Part shown: positions 32,719-42,184 of the stretch, in pieces | Numbering within the stretch: position 1 is the first letter of the stretch | How the letters are laid out: each line of letters starts with the position of its first letter | Origin: Spironucleus salmonicida | Taxonomy: Eukaryota; Fornicata; Diplomonadida; Hexamitidae | Assembly (NCBI GenBank): GCA_000497125.2 | Contig: CM035319.1 | Span: 1,046,001 to 1,110,000, forward strand | Length of the DNA: 64,000 nt | Direction: 5' to 3' | Notes under the pieces: generated by a model | Told to the model about the DNA's origin: nothing | Database searches by the model: none | The model's input: only the letters and a program-made list of their open reading frames with translations | Position numbers and translations under genes: made by a program

Positions 32719-33987
32719 TCACTGCCGGTCCTCGCAGTTCTCGCTCAGCAGCTCGAGCCCCTCCATCTTATGCGTCCCGCTCTCGCTCTTATCCACCACG
32801 TCGCCCCAGAACTCGTCCGAGTGCAGTGGCTTCTCGCTCATGGCCCGCACGATGTCGCTCACCGCCAGGTTGTAGCCGATCTCGAGCCCGAAGTCAAAGT
32901 TGGCCGCCACCAGCCCCTGGAGGCGCACCCGGAGGTCCTACTGCTCCACCGCCAGCTTGCCGTTACGCTTCTTCAACACTTCGCTATGGCCGTGGATCTC
33001 ATCGAGCTTCTCCTCGTTTTCGGCCAGGAACTCCGCTAAGAACTGGTTCCCCTGCTTGATCTGCGTGTACACGCCCTCCAGCTTCGCCAGCTAGGCTTCG
33101 TTCTCCACCGCCGCGGTTATGGCCGTCTTGGCGACCTGGACGCTCTGCGAGAGCTTCCTCAGCTCCTCGAACTCGATGCTGCCCGTGAGCCCCTAGATGC
33201 TCTTCACGTACGCCGTGATCTTGTCAGTTACCGACAGAATCTGGTCAGAAATCTGACCGCAGCTCGCCTTCGTCAGGTTCTGAATTTAGTCGAAATTTAC
33301 GCTTGGCGGCGTCACCAACTGGCTGTGGAGGCTCTCAAAGCCCTGCTACGTGGATTTGGCCAGCTCGGTTAGCTATTTTTTGAGGTTCGTCGCCTGCTGC
33401 CTGCTCACGATGAAGCTGAGCCCCGGGTCGTTGTCCTGCAGCTCCTACAGCAGGTAGTTGATAGCCATCTGTTGCTTCGAGGCTGATTCCAGCTCCTATT
33501 CACCCAACTGGTTCTCCTGAATTGGCAGCAGAATCGAAGTGGGGGACGACTTCGAAGTCGCCAAATTGTGCTGTTTCGGGGGTAGCGGGTTGCTCTGGTC
33601 CCAGAACTGGTTATCGGTCTGCTGCGTCTGTAGGTTCATCAGCGACGCGGAAGGGATGGTCGACATTGTCTTCAGGCGCACGAGCGGGAAGGTTTGGAGG
33701 GAAAAAACCTGCACGCTTATCTGTTCTTCGGTCAGATTGAGAATTGGAAAATTTTGCTGGGCTGCGAGAAGACGCAACATTTTGGCAAAGTCTAAGATCG
33801 TAAACTGCGCTTGAGCCTTGAAAAATTTCGTGAAAACGCTTTTCATTGTATCCATTGATAAGTCGACTGTCAGCATGAACTATTTAGCCTGCTATGGTGT
33901 AAGATGAAGCTGTAGTGAGTTTTTTGTTAGTATTTGAAACTATTGTTGAGCTAGATTTATCTCTTCTGCCGTGAAATGAATTTCCAT
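32719..33987 (-). CDS. EH-like domain and coiled-coil protein (422 aa)
   Basis: ATG at 33987 begins MEIHFTAEEINLAQQQFQIL and the frame ends TGA at 32719, with about a dozen TAA/TAG codons as Gln. Residues 1-85 resemble an EF-hand-type EH domain: LTPQQAKQFMLTVDLSMDTM, a later ILDFAKMLRLL, then a Pro. Residues 90-160 are a Gln/Asn/Ser/Pro-rich linker, and the C-terminal 250 residues are coiled coil. This layout recalls Eps15/Pan1 endocytic adaptors, but the match is weak. The 5' half is AT-rich and single-copy; the 3' half is GC-rich and lies in palindrome II. Confidence 0.6.
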
Positions 33988-34098
33988 TATTAAGAAGAGG
34001 ATGTGGAGCGGTATTATTTGAATAATTAAATGAACTTTAATGTGATAATAGCTAATTTAAAATGAGTACCATTTGTTTAGTAAAAATTCAATATTAGA

Positions 34099-34614
34099 TC
34101 ACTTAGCGGCAAGCTTCTTCTGGTAAAAAGCGAGTTCAGCACCTTCGAGGATATAACCATCAGCTCTACCCTATTGGCCAGGTCTGGAAGTGATTTTGGC
34201 GAGAACCTTACCAGTTTTAACCTAGGTAGCAGTCTCGCTTTCGATACCAGTAACAGCGGCAAAAGGAGCAGCATCAATATAAACAATGCAAGACTTGACG
34301 AGAGTGTTAGTACGGACAAGTTCGTTAGAGGTAGAGTTGTAGCAAACAGAAAGGATACGTGTTACTGAACCCTTCTTAGCAGAGTGCCAGATGAAGTTAC
34401 CGGTTTCTAATCTAAGAGCTCTTCTCTTGATGCTTCCACCACGGACACGGACAGAGGTGACTTTCTTACCTTGCTGCTTGGTCTTGGAAGAACGAACAAC
34501 GAGCTTAGTCATAGAAGGCTAACGACCACCCATATATAATCTCTTCTTGTGATAGATAGAAGGGGCTGCGCCAGTTGCTTTACGCTTATGCATAGTGTCA
34601 CGAGAAATACCCAT
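34099..34614 (-). CDS. RPS8: 40S ribosomal protein eS8
   Basis: The 171-aa protein begins [16 protein letters not shown], with [16 protein letters not shown] and [20 protein letters not shown] as in eS8 of all eukaryotes, and ends YQKKLAAK. It is shorter than animal eS8 (about 208 aa), as is common in reduced protists, which drop the internal insertion. A TAG in MGGRQP is Gln, a conserved Gln/Gln-like position. It ends in TGA. The TTCCACTCCAC element lies four bases before the ATG. Confidence 0.96.
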
Positions 34615-34618
34615 CGCG

Positions 34619-34629
34619 GTGGAGTGGAA
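34619..34629 (-). promoter_or_regulatory. Ribosomal-protein 5' element (eS8)
   Basis: TTCCACTCCAC on the coding strand, four bases before the ATG. The same 11-mer occurs at the same place before uL15 and uL24 and at no other gene start I checked. Confidence 0.65.
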
Positions 34630-34775
34630 AAGGTAAATAAATGTGGAAAGAAATACATTATAATATATATAAATAATATGTTATGTTAACTTTCAGAACA
34701 ATCCAGTGTGGATGAATCGTAAAATTGTTTATATAGAACTAACGAAGATAATAACCAAAACAAACCATAAAATCC

Positions 34776-35039
34776 TCACTCATCATCCAAATCATCAGAA
34801 ACCTAATCAGAGCTACTAAGTCTTACTTCATTATCAAATTCAGAACTTTCATTAGATACAACCTCTGCTTAAATAGTATCTGACATATACTCGTTATTTT
34901 AAGAATTGTTTTCATTTATTATTTTGTCCTCCACTAGCTCACCTTTTTTGAATTACATTTATTAAAATTCTCCCCATACTTTTTTGTAATTTATTGCGTG
35001 TAGTTATTAAATATTAATAAATTTCGTATATGCTTCCAT
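34776..35039 (-). CDS. Small acidic-tailed protein (87 aa), unrecognised
   Basis: ATG at 35039 opens MEAYTKFINIQQLHAINYKK and runs through several TAA/TAG (Gln) codons to TGA. The first 40 residues look like a folded helical segment (KKVWGEFQQMQFKKGELVED), and the rest is a Ser/Asp/Glu-rich acidic tail ending SDDLDDE. It lies between eS8 and uL15 on the same strand. No family is recognised. The start could instead be the second ATG at 34958. Confidence 0.55.
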
Positions 35040-35158
35040 TAATTAAGGGGTATGGTATTAGGCTGCGTTTGGTATCTATAATTCCCTAGGGGGGAATAAA
35101 TTACTCTTCATTATTTAAAGAAAAGAAATATTAAAATATTATATATCAATATTAAACA

Positions 35159-35608
35159 TCACTGAACGAGGACGGCAACACCACCACATTCTTTAATCTT
35201 CTTCTCGGCTTTTTCGGTGAAAGAACGAGCTTTGATGATGACGGGACAGTTAGGGAGAGCACCACAACCACGAACACCGAAATAACCGAACTAAGTGACG
35301 TCGATAACGGGGGCTTTGTTGGCATCCTTAGACTTCAAGAAGGAGTCCTACTGCGCTTCAGGAATAAGAGCCCAGAGGCAACCTGTATTAACGAATTCAA
35401 GATTCTCCATAGCTTGGTTTCTATGATAGTTACGCATACCAAGCTTACCAAAGTGGGCTGGGTGATACTTAGTATAATTTATACGTCTGTGGTGTTCACC
35501 ACCAGCATTACCACGGCCACCAGCATGCTTCAGATGGTTACCACGGCGACCATAACCTTATTTAGCATGACCACGGTGTTTACGAGAGGAATAGTTACGG
35601 GTAGGCAT
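35159..35608 (-). CDS. RPL27A: 60S ribosomal protein uL15 (L27a/L28)
   Basis: The 149-aa protein begins [16 protein letters not shown], with the Gly/Arg/His-rich [20 protein letters not shown] segment characteristic of uL15. Further on are [10 protein letters not shown] and the C-terminal KAPVIDV and GYFGVRG-type motifs. The length is standard for eukaryotic uL15. Three TAA/TAG codons are Gln. It ends in TGA. Confidence 0.96.
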
Positions 35609-35615
35609 TCCAAAC

Positions 35616-35626
35616 GTGGAGTGGAA
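35616..35626 (-). promoter_or_regulatory. Ribosomal-protein 5' element (uL15)
   Basis: TTCCACTCCAC on the coding strand, seven bases before the ATG at 35608. Identical to the elements before eS8 and uL24. Confidence 0.65.
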
Positions 35627-35781
35627 ATGCTATTTTAAAACGATAAAAATAATGATTATTATTTTATATATAGCTTATTTTTATGGTGAGACAAAATGAA
35701 AAAAATAATGGCCACGATACTATAGGATGTTAAAGTAAACTACTGATCAAGTTTAAAATTAAATTTATATTTTTAGATATT

Positions 35782-36291
35782 ATGGACAAAATCACGGCGT
35801 ACGTGAAGAGCATCTAGGGGCTCACGGGCAGCATCGAGTTCGAGGAGCTGAGGAAGCTCTCGCAGAGCGTCCAGGTCGCCAAGACGGCCATAACCGCGGC
35901 GGTGGAGAACGAAGCCTAGCTGGCGAAGCTGGAGGGCGTGTACACGCAGATCAAGCAGGGGAACCAGTTCTTAGCGGAGTTCCTGGCCGAAAACGAGGAG
36001 AAGCTCGATGAGATCCACGGCCATAGCGAAGTGTTGAAGAAGCGTAACGGCAAGCTGGCGGTGGAGCAGTAGGACCTCCGGGTGCGCCTCCAGGGGCTGG
36101 TGGCGGCCAACTTTGACTTCGGGCTCGAGATCGGCTACAACCTGGCGGTGAGCGACATCGTGCGGGCCATGAGCGAGAAGCCACTGCACTCGGACGAGTT
36201 CTGGGGCGACGTGGTGGATAAGAGCGAGAGCGGGACGCATAAGATGGAGGGGCTCGAGCTGCTGAGCGAGAACTGCGAGGACCGGCAGTGA
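35782..36291 (+). pseudogene. 5'-truncated copy of the EH-like/coiled-coil gene
   Basis: Homology to the gene at 32719 begins at the GACAA of 35785 and continues to the TGA at 36289. The adjoining AT-rich flank supplies a new ATG at 35782, so a 169-aa frame remains (MDKITAYVKSIQGLTG and following). It lacks the EH-like domain, the linker and part of the coiled coil. It may be expressed as a short coiled-coil protein or be inert; the sequence does not decide. Confidence 0.75.
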
Positions 36292-36306
36292 GTGAGATTT
36301 CAAGAA

Positions 36307-36954
36307 TCACCAGTCGTAGTAGTCCCCGGATCGCGTCTCCGACGCGAGCGAGGTTACATCCGGCTCGGGCGCGCACGGCTGGCTGCTCTCGACGCAGCCG
36401 GGGCTCACATAGTGGGCGTGCTCCGCGAGCTGCTCAGGGGCCAGGAAGCTCGGGACCACAGCGGGTGGCGTCCTGCCAGTCTTCTGGCAGCTAGGGTGGA
36501 ACGCTACCGGGGTGCTCAGCACGCGGAGGTCGAAGATGAGGTACAGCCGCTGGCAGTGCTTCCGCACGCGGCCCTCGAGCCCGATGAAGCGGCTGAGCTC
36601 TGCCTATAGCGTGGTCTTGATGCCATCCATCTGCTGCGTGGGGGCGCTGCCGCCCTTGCCCTTGCTCTGCAGCTTCGCGGCCCGGTCGTAGTCCCCCACG
36701 AGGCGCTTAAACACCGCGACGTGAGTAAGCATCTCGCGCTCCAGCTCGTCTGCGGGCGCCTTGAGGGCCTCGAGGGCAACGTAGAGCGCGTTGGTGGCGG
36801 TGACGTTGAGGTCGTCGAGTGGCTTGCTGTGGATCTCCAGGGCCTGGACCTTCAGGAAGGTCTGCTGCAGCAGGGCTACCTGGGCAGCGCTCTGCTGGAG
36901 CATCTTGCGGATCGAGTAGTACAGCGGCTCGTACATGTCACTGAGATAAGACAT
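36307..36954 (-). CDS. 215-aa helical protein, copy 2
   Basis: Predicted protein the same as the gene at 32056, complete from ATG at 36954 to TGA. It converges with the truncated EH-like copy. Confidence 0.6.
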
Positions 36955-36999
36955 TTGGAGCGGATGCGCTCGGAGGCCCCCTCGGTGGTGTTTAAACAG

Positions 37000-37071
37000 G
37001 CCGTCGTAGCTCAGCGGTAGAGCATTGGACTTTTAATCCAATGGTCGCGGGTTCGATCCCCGTCGTCGGTA
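37000..37071 (+). tRNA. tRNA-Lys (UUU), copy 2
   Basis: Same 72-base gene as at 31939 with anticodon TTT, mirrored within palindrome II. Confidence 0.93.
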
Positions 37072-37113
37072 CTTTTTCGGCGGCACCGTTGACACGCTGG
37101 GCCGCCCGGTCCA

Positions 37114-37172
37114 CCCAGTACAGGGCGCGGGTGCGCGGCACCATCCAGGCCCTCGCGGCGCTGGGCCAGTGA
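37114..37172 (+). pseudogene. 3' remnant of the 100-aa gene, copy d
   Basis: Mirror of the remnant at 31838, with the same junction to the tRNA-Lys linker, so truncation came before the inverted duplication. Confidence 0.8.
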
Positions 37173-37605
37173 GCGGTGCGCCTTCCCTCCACTCTTTTAC
37201 TGCCTCTTCTTCCTTCACTGCACTCCTTATTGTATTCACTTCCTTCCTCCCTCCCTCCCTTCGCCGGTCAACCCAGGCGCACCGCCCTAGTCGAACCGGA
37301 AACTGCTGTAAACTTCGTTTTCGGTTTCGGAGTGATTTCAATTCCGCGAATGGGGCCGGTGCCTTGCTAGTCCCCCAACATCTACAGTGCGGGCTCTGCC
37401 TCGACCAGGCCCATTCGCCGAAATATCCCACTACGGGAGCGGCCGATCTGAAACCTCCCTAATACACATAGAATACCAGATTTTTGCGCGTACTTGAACG
37501 TCAGAAATTGGCGATATCCCTATTCTAGCCACTTAGTTTCCACATTACAATCACTGACTCTACCACCGTCCGGAAATAGCTTCCTGGGCCTCCGCCACTC
37601 CCCAA

Positions 37606-37881
37606 ATGCCGAAAGACGTATGGTCCTTCGACAAAATCCAGGAACTCGCCGACGCGGTAGCGGCCTACGGCGCCGACTTCGACCGGATTAGCAGCAAGGT
37701 CCTCCGCGGCATGACCAAGCGGCAGCTGCGCAACGCGTACTACAAGCTGCGCCGCGAGGACCCCCTGCTCTTCGCGGCGCCGCCCGCCCTGGCCAAGGCG
37801 CCGGTCCTGCTGTGGCCCATGAGCGAGGCCGACTCGGACCTCGCGCTGGAGCTGTTCGACGCCGACCTGTTTTGGGAGTGA
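37606..37881 (+). CDS. Myb/SANT-like mini protein (91 aa), copy d
   Basis: Predicted protein identical to the other three copies. Complete, ending in TGA. Confidence 0.7.
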   Translation: MPKDVWSFDKIQELADAVAAYGADFDRISSKVLRGMTKRQLRNAYYKLRREDPLLFAAPPALAKAPVLLWPMSEADSDLALELFDADLFWE

Positions 37882-37997
37882 GCTATTTCGTCAGACGCCC
37901 GCGCCCGGCTGGCACTACCGCCGCGGTCGCCTCCCGCATTCCGGCGCGCGGGGTGAACTATATATGCTGGGCATAATATTCGCGGGAGCCCGCCGGA

Positions 37998-38330
37998 ATG
38001 GAACTCTCGCTCCACCAGTTCCGGCGCCTCGTGCGCGTGCAGGTGGGGGACCGCGTGTGGGTCTTCAGCGTGCAGAACTCCAACCCGCTGCGCGTCCAGC
38101 TCTTCGGGCTGCTGGTGCTCTCCCAGGCCGTGGCGTGCTAGGCCGCACAGGCGCTCGAGGTGAAGACGTCCTCCCACACCCTGTTCCGGCTCCGCGGCAC
38201 GAGGCGGAACCAGGACATCATCACCCGCATGGGGGACTTCTACCACCGCGTCGTCTTCCGGTACCAGCCGCGGCCGGACTTCCAGCACGCGGCGGCGGCG
38301 ACGATCCTGGACCTCCGGCAGGAGCTGTGA
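37998..38330 (+). CDS. 110-aa protein of module I, copy d
   Basis: Complete copy from ATG 37998 to TGA 38328. Downstream, this copy alone keeps all three GGGGYGGAG repeats. Confidence 0.65.
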
Positions 38331-38504
38331 CAGAACGGTATCCGGGGTGGAGCTGCCTGGCCGGTCTGGATGCTGGGGCGGAGACTTCCTCGCACCCGGT
38401 ACGCGCCTTGGGGGCGGAGTCGTTGGACACGCGGCTGCCCAGAGTCCCCCATCCAGGGCCAGCGGAGAGGCCAGGCGTGTCCCCCACAATAGGGTAAATG
38501 AGGG

Positions 38505-39240
38505 GCATGTGTGATGGTAATTGCATAACTTAAAACAGTCATGATTTCAATTATATTTATACTATAATAATATTTTGGATGGTTTTAAAATAACAATAAT
38601 CAATAAATTTCTCCTTAAACCCCATATTCGCTTTATCAGAATATATCTAATACTATAATTTAAACTGGTAATTTAATTCTTATTTACTTGCTTTAAAAAC
38701 AAAGTATAATTTTTATATATTATACTTTATAATAATATTTTCCATTCTCAATGTAATCTAAGATTATTAATATTAAGCCTTCCACAACAGGTGCACTTTC
38801 AATAAAACTGAATGTAATTAATGATGTATTATTATGCAAAAATAAAATATTGCAGATTGAAGGCATATTTCAGGCTGCATTTTAGCCATTATTTTTTACA
38901 GATGATTTTCAGTTTACTATAGAGATTGAAATAATACTATTTACAATTCAAGACAATCTTATCGCAGAAATATTTTAATAAATTTGTAATTGTTTGCTTT
39001 ACAGTAATATAAAAATACGTGATGTTCCATAAATTTAGATACATGAAAATCTATATATATTTACGGGAATTCACACACAATAAGTATTAGGTATATTTTC
39101 TATTTGAGTTGAGTCTTTTATTAACTATTACCTTACATTCTCTGTATTTACTAAAAAATTACAAAATTTTAATTAAAAGTTCATTATTTTGGTTAATTAA
39201 TATATATTATCTCTAATATTATTCGAATTAAAATTATTCA
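38505..39240. other. AT-rich intergenic region
   Basis: About 735 bases of AT-rich, apparently single-copy sequence between module I copy d and uL24. No gene is supported. Confidence 0.6.
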
Positions 39241-39251
39241 TTCCACTCCAC
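39241..39251 (+). promoter_or_regulatory. Ribosomal-protein 5' element (uL24)
   Basis: TTCCACTCCAC ends five bases before the ATG at 39257. It stands out because the surrounding 700 bases are AT-rich. Confidence 0.65.
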
Positions 39252-39256
39252 TTGCG

Positions 39257-39643
39257 ATGAAGTTCAATACTGCCGTATCTTCCTCTCGTTCTGTTAACAG
39301 AAAAGCTCACTTCAATGCCGACCGTCACGTACGTGCTTATAAGATGGCTGCCCCTCTTTCTAAGGAGCTTAAAACTGAACATAAAATCCGTGCTATGCCC
39401 GTTCGTGTTGGCGATATGGTCAAGGTTGTCAAAGGTTCTGAAAAAGTTCGTGTCGAAGGAAAGATCATCAGAGTAGACAGACTTACATATAAAGTTCATG
39501 TTGAAGGTGCAAATCATAAGCAGCGTTCTAACGAAGATAAAGCAAAGACCATCCCAGTCTCTCCTTCCAACTGCGTAATCACCAAGCTCCACATGAATGG
39601 TTCCAGAACTAAGAAGATTGCTTCCAAATCTAAGAAGGAATGA
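39257..39643 (+). CDS. RPL26: 60S ribosomal protein uL24 (L26)
   Basis: The 128-aa protein starts MKFNTAVSSSRSVNRKAHF, with RVGDMVKVVKGSEKVRVEGK (the KOW motif) and ending in a Lys-rich tail, as in eukaryotic uL24. The length is normal. It ends in TGA and uses no TAA/TAG internally, as expected for a highly expressed gene. Confidence 0.97.
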   Translation: MKFNTAVSSSRSVNRKAHFNADRHVRAYKMAAPLSKELKTEHKIRAMPVRVGDMVKVVKGSEKVRVEGKIIRVDRLTYKVHVEGANHKQRSNEDKAKTIPVSPSNCVITKLHMNGSRTKKIASKSKKE

Positions 39644-39746
39644 TTAATTATGTACTTATTTATAAATAAACAACTATTTCTAAAGCTAATTAATCTTATT
39701 TTATTTAAATATTATTGTCTAATTGTATACATATTATATATAATAT

Positions 39747-39818
39747 GCCGTCGTAGCTCAGCGGTAGAGCATTGGACTTTTAATCCAATGGTCGCGGGTT
39801 CGATCCCCGTCGTCGGTA
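39747..39818 (+). tRNA. tRNA-Lys (UUU), solitary copy
   Basis: Same 72-base gene as in module II with anticodon TTT, followed by a short T run typical of a Pol III stop (ACTTTTT). Its flanks are unrelated to those in module II. Confidence 0.94.
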
Positions 39819-39962
39819 CTTTTTAAAATAAAAAGTTTATAAATTAATCGAAAAATTTTATTAATAAAAGACATAATATAATATTTCAGTTATAATAAGG
39901 TTAATTTGTCTGGATATAAGAAGGATTAAAACATATACAGAATTCGAAATTTCATCCACGTC

Positions 39963-40320
39963 GCAGCTGCAGTTCGAGTACGTGTACCGCCTGGAGCGCG
40001 GCTGCCAGGCGGGCGCCTACGTCCAGAAGACCCCGCCGCCACCGCGCCAGGAGGGCCGCGCGGACTTCTCCACCTACAAGCGGCGCTACGTGTTCGAGGT
40101 GCCGCCGGAGGTCCCGAAGCAACAGCTCCCGCGGTACGTGAACCTCTTCGCGCCCCGGCCCGAGACCGCTCCCGTCCCGCTGCGCCCTGCCTCGCCCCTC
40201 CGATCCCCGCTCTCGCCCGCACAGCGGCACCCCGCGGCCGTGTGCAAGAGCCGGCAGTTCCTGGCGTCCCGGCGCGCGGGCCTGAGCTCCCCGGTGCGGC
40301 TGCCCCCCGGTGCAGTCTGA
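39963..40320 (+). pseudogene. Basic Pro-rich protein, 5' end missing, copy 1
   Basis: A GC-rich frame ending in TGA at 40318 reads QLQFEYVYRLERGCQAG, then FSTYKRRYVFEVPPEVPKQQ, then a Pro/Arg/Ser-rich tail. Homology with the inverted copy at 60275-60632 stops at TCGCAGCTGCAG, and in neither place is there an in-frame ATG nearby. Either both copies lack their 5' end or an unseen upstream exon exists. The family is not recognised. Confidence 0.5.
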
Positions 40321-40500
40321 GCGGGCGGCTTCGCACGGCCCAGCCCGCCGCACGCCGCCACCTTCCACACTCCATGCGCGGAAGGGAGGAATGTGTCGGG
40401 CGGGGGCCCGTTGGCAGAGTACCAACTTTCCGAAAGAGGTCCGCTGCGCGAATACCCCCCGATATCGGCAGGCCCTTTCTACGGCTGGGGGACATCCCGC

Positions 40501-40512
40501 ATTCGGCCGAAT
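40501..40512. promoter_or_regulatory. Perfect 12-bp palindrome upstream of the Myb gene
   Basis: ATTCGGCCGAAT lies 17-28 bases before the Myb ATG, with a second palindrome CCGATATCGG at 40459-40468. Both are preserved in the copy upstream of 60066. Possible dimeric factor sites; function inferred only from symmetry and position. Confidence 0.3.
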
Positions 40513-40528
40513 ACCCGCCGCGCCAGGA

Positions 40529-40918
40529 ATGAGCTAGTGGACCCCCGACGAGAAGACGGAGCTGGTGCGCCTCGTGTGCGATGCGCGCCTGGAGAGCGGC
40601 AGCGTGGACTGGGCGCGCCTCCAGGCCCGCTACCCGGGGCGGACCGTGCTGCAGGTCCAGCAGACCTACCAGAACATGACGCGGAAGGACAGCCTGGGCC
40701 GCACGTGCCGCGTGTGGAAGGCCAAGCACCTGCTGGCGGTGCAGGGGGCGTGCGTGGGCGGCCCCATCGACTGGCTGCGCCTGCGGCAGAGCCTGCCCGC
40801 CTTCGCCATGCAGGACATCATCGCCAAGGTGCGGCAGGTGCGGCGGGAGGGCTCCGACCCGGGGGAGCTGGGCCCGCCCCAGGAGCTGCTGCGGCTGCTG
40901 CGGCACGTGCTCGAGTGA
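40529..40918 (+). CDS. Myb-like DNA-binding protein (129 aa), copy 1
   Basis: ATG at 40529 gives MSQWTPDEKTELVRLV, with TAG as the Gln in front of the first Myb Trp. The repeat continues VDWARLQARYPGRTVLQVQQTYQNM, matching a Myb/SANT helix-turn-helix with spaced aromatics. A second, weaker repeat follows (GGPIDWLRLRQSLPAFAMQDI). The C-terminus is helical. A small nuclear DNA-binding role is likely. It ends in TGA, nine bases before the end of the convergent 270-aa gene. Confidence 0.75.
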
Positions 40919-40927
40919 ACGCCTCCC

Positions 40928-41740
40928 TCACTGGTCCACCTCCCCGAAGCGCCGCCACTGCACCACCAGGCTCGCGGCCTCCGTGCCGAACACGCCCCCG
41001 TGCGCGGCCACCAGCGCCTCCACGATGCGCTCCGCCCCCGACACGCCCAGCTGGTGCATGCCCCGGACCACCGCGGCCATGGGGATGCGGCGCTGGCCGA
41101 AGTAGGAGCGCCGGAGCAGCTGCAGGAAGCGCGCCCGCTGCTCCTCGCCGATGGAGCGCTCCGCGGCGCGCACGCCCTCCCGCGCCAGCTCCGCCCGCTC
41201 GAGGCGCTGCCGGTGCATGGACTGGGAGTGCTCGAGCCCGCTGTAGGTGTGCGTGTCCTGCTCGGCCTCCGCGGGCGCGATGAAGGGGTCGACGGCGTTG
41301 CGGAACACGGACCGCGCGTCGTGGAACGCCGCCAGGAAGGCCTCGAGCGCCGGCACGAAGCCCCCGGTGTCGTAGCGCCCGGGGTCCAGGCCGCGCTCCG
41401 CCAGCTGGGACCGCACGAAGTCCTGGATCGCGCGCTCGGTCTGGGCGACGAGCCCCTCGCGCTGCACGCCGAAGAAGACCTCGCGGAAGTACTTCAGGTG
41501 CTCCGGGGCGAGGTTGGAGCTGACGTTGAGGTTCCGGGCCGCGTTGCCGGCGTCCTCGCGGTAGGATCCCAGCCGCTCCAGCTCGGCGAGCGGCACCAGG
41601 TGGCGGCGGTAGTCGAAGGCGCGGGCGCGGGGGAACTTCTGCGCCACGACGTGGATCTGCTCCGCGCGCGTGAGGAACGCTGCGGCGTAGGCAGGGACGC
41701 GGGTCGCCCGGAACTGGATGCGGTCCAGAGTCTGGGCCAT
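40928..41740 (-). CDS. 270-aa helical protein, copy 1
   Basis: Starts MAQTLDRIQFRATRVPAYAA and ends GEVDQ with TGA. It is wholly helical with repeated Arg/Glu/Ala-rich stretches (for example HRQRLERAELAREGVRAAERS), with no membrane span. Third codon positions are almost all G or C. The family is not recognised. It sits downstream of the truncated helical-protein copy on the same strand. Confidence 0.65.
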   Translation of the reverse strand: MAQTLDRIQFRATRVPAYAAAFLTRAEQIHVVAQKFPRARAFDYRRHLVPLAELERLGSYREDAGNAARNLNVSSNLAPEHLKYFREVFFGVQREGLVAQTERAIQDFVRSQLAERGLDPGRYDTGGFVPALEAFLAAFHDARSVFRNAVDPFIAPAEAEQDTHTYSGLEHSQSMHRQRLERAELAREGVRAAERSIGEEQRARFLQLLRRSYFGQRRIPMAAVVRGMHQLGVSGAERIVEALVAAHGGVFGTEAASLVVQWRRFGEVDQ

Positions 41741-41770
41741 TCGGAAGGGAGCAGAATGCAATGCGAAGGG

Positions 41771-42184
41771 TCACTCCACGCCGAACTCGGCCATGTCCAG
41801 CTCCTCGCCCTCGGCCAGGCTCACGCAGTACTCGCCCACCGCGTTGAAGCTGTCCAGCAGCTCCTCGTTCGCGCTGTGCTCCGCCCACCACAGGTGGCTC
41901 TCGCGCACGACGCCGTAGTAGGCCTGCACGCTCGCCTTGTCGGCCTTCGCCGCGAGCACGAGGCAGTCCAGCGCCGCGTTGGCGACCTCCTCGGACTTCG
42001 CGTCGCCCACGAACAGCCGCTCCAGCGCGGCCTCGTCCGGCTTCAGGGCCCGCGGCATGTCGCGGAACGCCAGGAAGGTGCACACCACCGGCAGGATCTC
42101 GCGGAAGGCGAAGCCGGCCTCGATCTGCAGGAAGCAGTTCTTCAGCCCCAGCACCGCCACCTCTGGCTCCGTGAACTGCAAAAC
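41771..42184 (-). pseudogene. 5'-truncated copy of the 271-aa helical protein
   Basis: The last 137 codons of the gene at 45643 are present, ending MAEFGVE and TGA. Homology stops at 42184, inside the coding region, and AT-rich sequence without an in-frame ATG nearby follows. Confidence 0.8.

Larger units (their letters stand above)
30542..33225. repeat. Palindrome II, left arm
   Basis: Mirrored by 35785-38504 (positions sum to 69010 over most of the arm). It carries the 110-aa, SANT and truncated 100-aa genes, tRNA-Lys, the 215-aa gene and the 3' part of the EH-like gene. The right arm has an extra 36 bases near 38384-38419. The spacer is about 2.56 kb and holds eS8 and uL15. Confidence 0.9.
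35785..38504. repeat. Palindrome II, right arm
   Basis: Mirror of 30542-33225. Its outer edge at 38504 abuts unrelated AT-rich sequence in the middle of the non-coding part of module I, so tRNA-Leu and tRNA-Glu are missing on this side. Confidence 0.9.
39963..41682. repeat. Module IV inverted repeat, left copy
   Basis: About 1.72 kb mirrored by 58913-60632 (positions sum to 100595), holding the Pro-rich frame, the Myb gene and most of the 270-aa gene. A few base differences are seen in the Pro-rich frame (for example CGCCC against CGTCC). Confidence 0.88.
40715..42184. repeat. Palindrome III, left arm
   Basis: About 1.47 kb mirrored by 46045-47514 (positions sum to 88229). The inner edge falls inside the helical-protein gene at GTGAACTGCAAAAC. 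The 3.86-kb spacer holds the Cys-rich relic, the Trp-rich gene, the carboxypeptidase and the 5' part of the helical-protein gene. Confidence 0.88.
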
